The notes under the pieces are model-generated. The model ran no database searches. It had not been told where the DNA came from and worked only from the letters and a program-made list of their open reading frames with translations. The translations under genes and the position numbers were made by a program. A stretch of 64,000 nucleotides of DNA from Isoptericola chiayiensis (GTDB lineage: Bacteria; Actinomycetota; Actinomycetes; Actinomycetales; Cellulomonadaceae), in assembly GCF_013149805.1 (NCBI RefSeq), contig NZ_JABEZT010000006.1:154489-218488 (forward strand), written 5' to 3'. This document shows positions 52,482 to 64,000 of this stretch, in pieces (position 1 is the first letter of the stretch; every line of letters starts with the position of its first letter).

Positions 52482-53665
52482 GCGTCACCGCACCCCAGGG
52501 ATTCCGGGCCGCCGGCGTCGCCGCCGGACTGAAGTCCACCGGAGCTCGCGACGTCGCCGTCGTCGTCAATGACGGGCCGCTGGCCACCGCGGCCGCGGTG
52601 CTCACGTCCAACCGCGTCCAGGCGGCGCCCGTGCTCTGGACGCGCCAGGCGGTGTCCGACGGCGCCGCGCGCGCGGTGGTCCTCAACTCCGGCGGCGCGA
52701 ACGCCTGCACCGGACCCGACGGGTTCGCCGACACCCACCGCACGGCCGAGCACGTCGCCGACGTGCTGTCCGCCGCCGCGGGGCCGGGGGGCGAGGTCGG
52801 CGCCGGCGACGTGCTCGTGTGCTCCACCGGGCTGATCGGCGTCCGGCTCGACCTGCCCGCGCTGCTCGGCGGCGTCGACGCCGCGGTGGACGCGCTGCAC
52901 GCCGCGGGCGGCGACGAGGCGGCGCACGCCATCATGACCACCGACACCGTCGCCAAGCAGGCGCTCGCGCAGCGCGACGGCTGGAGCGTCGGCGGCATGG
53001 CCAAGGGCGCGGGCATGCTGGCGCCCGGACTGGCCACGATGCTCAGCGTCGTCACGACCGACGCCGTCGTCGACGCCGCCGCCGCCGACGCCGCCCTGCG
53101 GGCCGCCACCCGCACCACCTTCGACCGGGTCGACTCCGACGGCTGCCTGTCCACCAACGACACCGTGGTCCTGCTCGCCTCCGGCGCGTCCGGCGTCGAG
53201 GTCGCCGAGGACGAGCTCGCCGCGGCGCTGACGGAGGTGTGCGCTGACCTCTCCCGCCGGCTCGTCGCCGACGCCGAGGGCGCCTCCCACGACATCGCCG
53301 TGACCGTGACGAACGCGTCCGACGAGGACGCCGCCGTCGCCGTGGCGCGCGCCGTGACCCGCTCCAACCTGTTCAAGACCGCGATCTTCGGCAACGACCC
53401 CAACTGGGGACGCATCGTCTCCGCCGTCGGCACGGTGCCCGAGCACGTCGCGCCCTACGACCCGCTCACCCTCGACGTCACCGTCAACGGCGTCCAGGTG
53501 TGTCGCGCGCAGGGCGTCGGCGAACCCCGGGAGCTCGTCGACCTCGCCGCCGACCGCGAGGTGCATGTCGAGATCGACCTGCACGCCGGGACGGCGAGCG
53601 CCACGGTCTGGACCAACGACCTCACCCACGACTACGTCCACGAGAACAGCGCGTACTCCTCATGA
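52478..53665 (+). CDS. argJ: Ornithine acetyltransferase ArgJ (autoprocessed)
   Basis: ArgJ transfers acetyl from N-acetylornithine to glutamate, recycling it; some members also make acetylglutamate from acetyl-CoA. The 395-residue precursor has the autocleavage site in [11 protein letters not shown], where T187 becomes the N-terminal nucleophile of the beta chain. NPNWGR-type segment (GNDPNWGRI) is near the C terminus. The GTG start overlaps argC. Presence of ArgJ explains the absence of argA and argE nearby. Confidence 0.95.
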   Translation: MSVTAPQGFRAAGVAAGLKSTGARDVAVVVNDGPLATAAAVLTSNRVQAAPVLWTRQAVSDGAARAVVLNSGGANACTGPDGFADTHRTAEHVADVLSAAAGPGGEVGAGDVLVCSTGLIGVRLDLPALLGGVDAAVDALHAAGGDEAAHAIMTTDTVAKQALAQRDGWSVGGMAKGAGMLAPGLATMLSVVTTDAVVDAAAADAALRAATRTTFDRVDSDGCLSTNDTVVLLASGASGVEVAEDELAAALTEVCADLSRRLVADAEGASHDIAVTVTNASDEDAAVAVARAVTRSNLFKTAIFGNDPNWGRIVSAVGTVPEHVAPYDPLTLDVTVNGVQVCRAQGVGEPRELVDLAADREVHVEIDLHAGTASATVWTNDLTHDYVHENSAYSS

Positions 53666-54608
53666 GCGACACGAACACCGCTGCGCCCGACCCCGGGTTC
53701 CAGTTCGACACCCGTACCGACCTGCGCCCCGACCAGAAGGCCGAGGTGCTGGTCGAGGCCCTGCCCTGGCTGCAGGAGTTCGCCGGGGCGCTCGTCGTGG
53801 TCAAGTACGGCGGCAACGCCATGGTCGACGACCGGCTCAAGGCCGCGTTCGCCCAGGACATGGTGTTCCTGCGGCAGGTCGGGCTGCGTCCCGTCGTCGT
53901 GCACGGTGGCGGCCCCCAGATCTCCAGCATGCTCGAGCGCGTCGGCATCGACTCCGAGTTCCGCGGCGGCCTGCGCGTCACCACGCCGGAGGCCATGGAC
54001 GTGGTGCGCATGGTGCTCGTCGGCCAGGTGCAGCGCGAGCTCGTCGGGCTGCTCAACGCCCACGCCCCCCGCGCCGTCGGGCTGTCGGGGGAGGACGCCG
54101 GGCTGTTCGGCGCGGTGCGCCGCCACGCCACGGTCGACGGCGAACCCGTCGACGTCGGGCTCGTGGGCGACGTCGTGCAGGTCAACCCGGGCGCGGTGCT
54201 GGACCTGCTCGACGCCGGCCGCATCCCCGTGGTCTCCACCGTCGCCCCGGACGTCGACGACCCCACCCAGGTGCTCAACGTGAACGCCGACACCGCCGCC
54301 GCGGCGCTCGCGGTCGCGCTGGGCGCCAAGAAGCTCGTCGTGCTGACCGACGTCGAGGGCCTGTACACCAACTGGCCGGACAAGGGCTCGCTGGTGGAGG
54401 AGATCACCGCCGGCGAGCTCGCCACCCTGCTGCCGAGCCTGACCTCGGGGATGGTGCCCAAGATGGAGGCCTGCCTGCGCGCGGTGTCCGGCGGCGTCCC
54501 CAAGGCGTCGGTCATCGACGGCCGGCAGGCCCACTCCCTCCTGCTGGAGGTCTTCACCACCCGGGGCAACGGCACGATGGTCGTGCCCGACACGACGGAG
54601 CAGCACGC

Positions 54609-54612
<4 letters not shown>
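53662..54612 (+). CDS. argB: N-acetylglutamate kinase ArgB
   Basis: ArgB phosphorylates N-acetylglutamate and is often feedback-inhibited by arginine. The 316-residue amino acid kinase has [12 protein letters not shown] near residue 50, [13 protein letters not shown] and the [17 protein letters not shown] segment. A tail of about 25 residues precedes the kinase core. The ATG overlaps the argJ stop; the stop overlaps the argD ATG. Confidence 0.96.
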
Positions 54613-57341
<2,729 letters not shown>

Positions 57342-57358
57342 GCCGCCCGCAAGCCTGT

Positions 57359-57364
57359 CAGACT
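57359..57364 (+). promoter_or_regulatory. Possible internal promoter before argG
   Basis: CAGACT lies in the 57-nt gap between argR and argG, the only sizeable gap in the operon. The argG leader then has AGGAAGAAG as its Shine-Dalgarno region. Weak evidence. Confidence 0.25.
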
Positions 57365-57398
57365 CGACATCGAAGCCCACGCAAGGAAGAAGAACCTC

Positions 57399-60073
<2,675 letters not shown>

Positions 60074-60703
60074 GTGACCGTTCCTGCGGACGTGCTCGCG
60101 GACCTGGTGCGCCGGGTCCACGACGCTCTGCCGCGGATGCCCGAGCCGGGTACCGCGCCCCCGTGGCGCGGTACCCGGCTCGTGTGCGTCGACGGTCCGG
60201 CGGGCTCCGGCAAGACCTCGCTCGCCACCCAGCTCGCCGTCGAGCTGTGCTGCCAGGTGGTGCACATGGACGACCTGTACGAGGGCTGGCAGGACGGTCC
60301 GGACGGCGGTGCCGGGCGTCTCGCGCGCCTCGTCCTGGAACCGCTGGCCGCGGGCCGGCCGGGGGAGTACCGGCGCTACGACTGGTACCGGGGGTCGTGG
60401 GCCGAGCGCCACGCCGTGCCCGTGGCACCGTTCCTCGTCGCGGAGGGCTGCGGATCCGCGGCACGCGTCGTCGACCCCTGGGCGGCGCTGAAGATCTGGG
60501 TCGAGGCCGACGCCGAGGAGCGGTTGCGGCGAGCGGTCGCCCGCGACGGCGAGGCGGCGCGGTCCCACCTGCAGCGGTGGATGCAGGACGAGGCCCGGCA
60601 CTACGCTGCGGAGCAGACGCGCGCACGGTCCGACGCGCACCTCGACGGGTTCGGTCGGACACCGGCAACGGGTGAGCAGGAGATCCGATGGACAGCACGG
60701 TGA
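60074..60703 (+). CDS. P-loop kinase-like protein (uridine kinase-like)
   Basis: The 209-residue protein has a Walker A motif DGPAGSGKTS (K47) and, after it, HMDDLYEGW, as in uridine kinase-like nucleoside kinases. The C-terminal half holds an Arg-rich lid-like stretch. Substrate unknown. It starts at a GTG directly after the argH stop and its end overlaps the glycosylase gene by 16 nt, so it is on the arginine transcript. Confidence 0.78.
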   Translation: MTVPADVLADLVRRVHDALPRMPEPGTAPPWRGTRLVCVDGPAGSGKTSLATQLAVELCCQVVHMDDLYEGWQDGPDGGAGRLARLVLEPLAAGRPGEYRRYDWYRGSWAERHAVPVAPFLVAEGCGSAARVVDPWAALKIWVEADAEERLRRAVARDGEAARSHLQRWMQDEARHYAAEQTRARSDAHLDGFGRTPATGEQEIRWTAR

Positions 60704-61365
60704 CAGCCCACGGGCAGGCCACAGCGGTGCCCTGGCAGGTTCCCGGCCCCTCCTGGTACGCGCGGAGCGTGCACACCGTCGCCCGGGACCTGCTCGGCGC
60801 CTACCTGGTGCGACGGCACCCCGACGGCGACGTCGTCCTGCGCCTCACCGAGGTGGAGGCCTACGGCGGGTCGGACGACCCCGCGTCGCACGCCTACCGC
60901 GGTCCGACGGCGCGCAACCGGTCGATGTTCGGGCGGCCCGGCAGGCTGTACGTGTACCGGCACCTCGGCCTGCACCACTGCGTGAACGTCGTCTGCGGCT
61001 CGGTGGGGGACGCGGGCGCGGTGCTGCTGCGCGCCGGCGAGGTGGTCGACGGCGCGGACCTGGGCAGGAGCCGGCGCGAGGCCGCGGGGCGCTGCGACTC
61101 CGCCCGGCAGATCGCCCGTGGCCCCGCGCGGCTGGCCGTGGCCATGGCTCTCGACCTGCAGGACGACTCCGCCGACCTGACCGTGCCGGACGGTCCGGTC
61201 GCGATCCACCTCCCGGTGGACCCGCTGCCCCGGACGGTCGCGACCGGGCCGCGCGTCGGCGTGGGCGGTGAGGGCGCCGACCCGCGTCGGTTCGGGTGGC
61301 GGTCGTGGCTGGTCGACGAGCCGACCGTGTCGTCCTACCGGCCGGTGGCCCGCCGGGTGCGCTGA
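60688..61365 (+). CDS. 3-methyladenine DNA glycosylase (AAG/MPG family)
   Basis: The 225-residue protein belongs to the alkyladenine glycosylase family, which excises alkylated purines in base-excision repair. It has the active-site Glu in LTEVEAYGG, followed by HAYRGPTARNRSMFGRPG and the YRHLGLHHCVNVVCG strand region. The ATG lies inside the end of the kinase-like gene. Its 3' end overlaps the convergent MHYT gene by 31 nt. Confidence 0.92.
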   Translation: MDSTVTAHGQATAVPWQVPGPSWYARSVHTVARDLLGAYLVRRHPDGDVVLRLTEVEAYGGSDDPASHAYRGPTARNRSMFGRPGRLYVYRHLGLHHCVNVVCGSVGDAGAVLLRAGEVVDGADLGRSRREAAGRCDSARQIARGPARLAVAMALDLQDDSADLTVPDGPVAIHLPVDPLPRTVATGPRVGVGGEGADPRRFGWRSWLVDEPTVSSYRPVARRVR

Positions 61366-62189
61366 GGGGCGGACGCGACAGCGTCGTCCTCGGGCTGTCC
61401 GGTGTCACCGCGCAGCTGCGAACGCCAGGAGTCGAAGTCGCGGTCCGCCTGGATCTCTCCCGGGCTCCGTGCGAGCAGCGCGGTGACGACGAGCGCCAAC
61501 GTCGACAGGAACAGGAAGACCGCCAACGGGACCAGCAGCTCACCGGTGCTCAGACCTTGCGGTTCCGCCGTCGCGGCGTGCCCGACGTGGTCACCCTCAC
61601 CCATCCGCATCGCCGCCATCCCGGTGTAGTGCATGCCGGAGACTGCGATTCCCATGATCACGGCGGCGAGCGCGCCGGCACCCACCGACCTGACGTGGTA
61701 CGAGAGCCAGAGCGCCGCCGTGGCGGCGACGACCCCGATCACGATCGACAGCAGCACCAACCACGGGTCGTACGACAGCGCCACGTCGGTGTGCATCGCG
61801 CGCATCCCCAGGTAGTGCATGCTCGACACCCCGAGGCCGGCGATCACGCCGCCGACGAGGATCGGCCCCGTCCTGCCGTGCGAGCGGTCCACGAGGAACA
61901 ACCCGGCGGCGACCACCACCACGGCCAGCACGGCACTGAGGATCGTTAGCGGGATGTCGTAGCGGATCACGGCACCGTCGACCGAGAACCCGAGCATGGC
62001 GACGAAGTGCATCACCCAGACGCCCGTGCCACCGATGGCGAGAGCTCCGAGCCACAGCCACAGCGCACGTCGGCGGCCGCGGTAGTACCGGGCACGTGCG
62101 GTGCAGGACAACCCGGCGGCGCACCCGAGGAAGGACAGGACGAAGGACAGGACGGGTGTCAGGGCCCCGTAGGAGAAATGCTCGATCAT
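61335..62189 (-). CDS. MHYT-domain membrane sensor protein
   Basis: The 284-residue protein has seven predicted membrane segments and three copies of the MHYT-type motif: MHFVAM, MHYLGM and MHYTGM, where Met, His and neighbouring residues are thought to bind copper and sense a gas or redox state. No GGDEF, EAL or kinase output domain is attached; the C terminus is a short polar tail. AGGGGGC lies just before the ATG. It is transcribed away from tyrS. Confidence 0.88.
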   Translation of the reverse strand: MIEHFSYGALTPVLSFVLSFLGCAAGLSCTARARYYRGRRRALWLWLGALAIGGTGVWVMHFVAMLGFSVDGAVIRYDIPLTILSAVLAVVVVAAGLFLVDRSHGRTGPILVGGVIAGLGVSSMHYLGMRAMHTDVALSYDPWLVLLSIVIGVVAATAALWLSYHVRSVGAGALAAVIMGIAVSGMHYTGMAAMRMGEGDHVGHAATAEPQGLSTGELLVPLAVFLFLSTLALVVTALLARSPGEIQADRDFDSWRSQLRGDTGQPEDDAVASAPQRTRRATGR

Positions 62190-62348
62190 GATGCCCCCTG
62201 GCTTGTTGTTGTGCCGACAGTCGGCGTCGCGAACCTAGAGGGACGCGAACGCTGACCGCAAGAGTCCGGTCCAGATGTCGGGCACGGCGTCGGGCACACT
62301 AGGGGTGGGTCCCGGCCGGGTCCCGACCCACCATCGAAGGAGTTCACG
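62190..62348. promoter_or_regulatory. Divergent promoter region between the MHYT gene and tyrS
   Basis: This 159-nt gap serves two divergent genes. On the tyrS side a hairpin (62304-62311 with 62325-62332) lies between the likely promoter and the Shine-Dalgarno sequence AAGGAG (62337-62342). I see no T-box motif. Confidence 0.4.
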
Positions 62349-63608
62349 GTGACCGACGTTCTCGACGAGCTGCACTGGCGTGGCCTGGTGGCGCAGTCCA
62401 CCGACGAGGCCGCACTGCGCGAAGCACTCGCGGCGGGACCGGTCACCTACTACTGCGGGTTCGACCCGACGGCACCGAGCCTGCACCACGGGCACCTGGT
62501 CCAGCTGATCCTGCTGCGGCACCTGCAGCAGGCAGGGCATCGTGCCGTCGCGCTGGTGGGCGGGGCCACCGGGATGATCGGCGATCCGCGCGAGTCGGGC
62601 GAGCGGACCCTGAACACCAAGGAGGTCGTCGCCGAGTGGACCGAGCGGCTGAAGGCGCAGGTCTCGCGGTTCCTCGACTTCGAGGGGGACAACCCGGCCG
62701 TCCTGGTGAACAACCTGGACTGGATCGACGGGATCTCGGCGATCGACCTGCTGCGCGACATCGGCAAGCACTACCGGCTGGGCACCATGCTGGCCAAGGA
62801 CACGGTGGCGCGGCGGCTGCGGTCCGAGGATGGCATCAGCTTCACCGAGTTCAGCTACCAGATCCTGCAGGGCATCGACTTCCTCGAGCTGTACCGCCGG
62901 CACAGTGTGACCCTGCAGACCGGCGGCAACGACCAGTGGGGCAACCTGCTGTCGGGCGTCGAGCTGGTCCGCAAGTCCGAGGGGAGCGCGGTGCACGCCC
63001 TGACGACCCCGCTGATCACCAAGGCCGACGGGACGAAGTTCGGCAAGACGGAGGGTGGCGCCGTCTGGCTCGCGCCCGACCTGATGTCGCCGTACGCCTT
63101 CTACCAGTTCTGGCTCAACCAGGCCGACGACGACGTGGTCCGGTTCCTCAAGATCTTCACCTTCAGGTCCCGGGTGGAGATCGAGGAGCTCGAGCGCGAG
63201 GTGGCCGAGCGTCCCTTCGCCCGTGTGGCCCAGCGCACCCTCGCCGAGGACGTCACGACGCTGGTGCACGGGGCGGAAGCCACGGCCGCGGTGATCGCGG
63301 CGAGCCAGGCGCTCTTCGGCAGAGGTGAGCTGGGCGGGCTCGACGCCGACACCCTCGCCGGCGCGACGGAGGAACTTCCCCGGGCCACCGTGCAGGTGGG
63401 CGGCGCCGTCCTCGACGCGTTCGTGGACAGCGGCCTGGTGCCTTCCAGGGGCGCCGGCCGTCGGGCGATCTCCGAGGGCGGGGCGTACGTCAACAACGTC
63501 AAGGTCACCGACGAGGACGCCGTCCTGACGGCGGACCAGCTGCTCCAGGGGCGGTACGCGATCCTGCGTCGCGGGAAGAAGACGCTCGCCGTCGCCGTCG
63601 CCGAGTAG
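62349..63608 (+). CDS. tyrS: Tyrosyl-tRNA synthetase TyrS
   Basis: The 419-residue class I synthetase has the HIGH-equivalent HHGH in TAPSLHHGHLVQL, the tyrosine-binding LQTGGNDQWGN, the KMSKS-equivalent KFGKT, and a C-terminal S4 domain (about 355-415). The GTG start has AAGGAG 6 nt before it. A terminator and then an rRNA operon leader follow, the tyrS-rrn order seen in many actinobacteria. Confidence 0.96.
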   Translation: MTDVLDELHWRGLVAQSTDEAALREALAAGPVTYYCGFDPTAPSLHHGHLVQLILLRHLQQAGHRAVALVGGATGMIGDPRESGERTLNTKEVVAEWTERLKAQVSRFLDFEGDNPAVLVNNLDWIDGISAIDLLRDIGKHYRLGTMLAKDTVARRLRSEDGISFTEFSYQILQGIDFLELYRRHSVTLQTGGNDQWGNLLSGVELVRKSEGSAVHALTTPLITKADGTKFGKTEGGAVWLAPDLMSPYAFYQFWLNQADDDVVRFLKIFTFRSRVEIEELEREVAERPFARVAQRTLAEDVTTLVHGAEATAAVIAASQALFGRGELGGLDADTLAGATEELPRATVQVGGAVLDAFVDSGLVPSRGAGRRAISEGGAYVNNVKVTDEDAVLTADQLLQGRYAILRRGKKTLAVAVAE

Positions 63609-63611
63609 AAA

Positions 63612-63654
63612 ACGCGCTCTGGCCTGCGAACTTGTCCTGCGGGCCAGAGCGTGT
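63612..63654 (+). terminator. Terminator after tyrS
   Basis: Arms at 63612-63624 and 63642-63654 form 13 bp (one G-U pair) around a 17-nt loop. Followed by a moderately AT-rich stretch rather than a T tract. Confidence 0.7.
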
Positions 63655-63841
63655 GTAATGTTCTGGTCGTTCGCCCGGCAGGGAGCAACGGACACCGTGG
63701 AGACAGCCTCGAGCTGGGTACCGGTGGCCGGTCCTGGGCGGATGACCCCGAAGCCTTGGATCAGGTACAGTTATGTGCCCGGTTCCTTCGGAGCCGACAC
63801 GGTCGGCCAACCTCGGATCGCGAGTCGTCGCGAAGAGCGGG
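63655..63841 (+). promoter_or_regulatory. Upstream part of an rRNA operon promoter region
   Basis: No protein gene is visible from 63609 to the window end (392 nt). TACAGT at 63766-63771 is a possible upstream -10 box, so more than one promoter may be present, as in other actinobacterial rrn operons. Confidence 0.4.
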
Positions 63842-63871
63842 TTGGACACGGCGGGTTGGTTCGGGTAAGGT
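63842..63871 (+). promoter_or_regulatory. Candidate rRNA operon promoter
   Basis: TTGGAC (63842-63847) and TAAGGT (63866-63871) are separated by 18 nt, one of the best -35/-10 pairs in the window. It drives towards the rRNA leader. Confidence 0.55.
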
Positions 63872-64000
63872 TGAAGGGTTGCCCCGGACGGGGTCAGGAC
63901 GGGATGTTCTGGTCTTGGATGGTGTGCGTCGGTTGTTTGAGAACTCAACAGTGTGCTTGATAGTCAATGCCAATTTATTGAACCTTCATTGGTTCCTTTG
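63872..64000 (+). other. rRNA operon leader (16S gene lies beyond the window)
   Basis: The segment around 63933-63949, containing TTTGAGAACTCAA, and the AT-rich sequence after it match, as I remember it, the leader before 16S rRNA genes of Micrococcales. It carries the anti-termination (boxA-like) and processing signals. The sudden drop in GC at 63940-64000 fits. The 16S gene itself is not within the window. Confidence 0.7.

Noticed and set aside
62281..62348. T-box riboswitch before tyrS
   Set aside because: A hairpin is present but no T-box consensus or terminator/antiterminator pair is seen, and the leader is too short.

Overview
The window is 64 kb of very high-GC chromosome with dense, mostly co-directional genes. 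It carries the division and cell wall cluster (ftsL-ftsI-murE-murF-mraY-murD-ftsW-murG-murC-ftsQ-ftsZ, then sepF, yggT and divIVA), priA (the HisA/TrpF isomerase), an F420-type oxidoreductase and leaderless promoters. Together these indicate an actinobacterium. Gene order and the MurE substrate loop (DDPH instead of the diaminopimelate loop DNPR) suggest a Micrococcales member of the Cellulomonas/Promicromonospora type, with lysine or ornithine rather than diaminopimelate in its wall. That placement is inference. I see no insertion sequence, prophage, CRISPR array or tRNA gene.

Layout. 1-15.1 kb: the dcw cluster makes lipid II and the septal machinery, ending with ftsZ and pgeF; many genes overlap by 1-4 nt. 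15.2-19 kb: sepF, yggT, divIVA, a DksA-like gene, lspA and an RluD-type pseudouridine synthase. 19-23.8 kb: dnaE, a Nudix hydrolase, a PPOX-fold protein and a small S4 RNA-binding protein. 23.8-36 kb: histidine biosynthesis, with hisD separated from hisC-hisB-orf-hisH-priA by a SWIM/SNF2 helicase, a convergent RecQ-type helicase with a phosphoribosyltransferase-like tail, a small membrane protein and a Rieske lipoprotein. 36-40.5 kb: sseB, then on the minus strand a three-gene envelope operon (DUF1844, coiled-coil membrane protein, trypsin-like lipoprotein) and fur-katA.

40.5-48.9 kb: a leader with an attenuator, then infC (AUC start), rpmI and rplT; an rRNA methyltransferase; a small secreted protein; a 2H phosphoesterase; pheS-pheT; and a short-chain dehydrogenase. 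48.9-51.3 kb: two minus-strand oxidoreductases and a divergent GNAT acetyltransferase. 51.4-60.1 kb: the arginine operon argCJBDFR-argG-argH, including its own repressor, followed by a small P-loop kinase, a 3-methyladenine glycosylase and a convergent MHYT membrane protein. 62.3-64 kb: tyrS, a terminator, then a promoter and leader typical of an rRNA operon whose 16S gene should begin just past the window.

Most of this is housekeeping DNA. The less ordinary points are the helicase pair inside the histidine genes, the consistent leaderless promoter signature (TANNNT 6-8 nt before the start codon), the AUC start and leader of infC, the face-to-face promoters at 50.8 kb, the altered substrate loops in MurE and ArgF, and the DUF1844/coiled-coil/protease operon.
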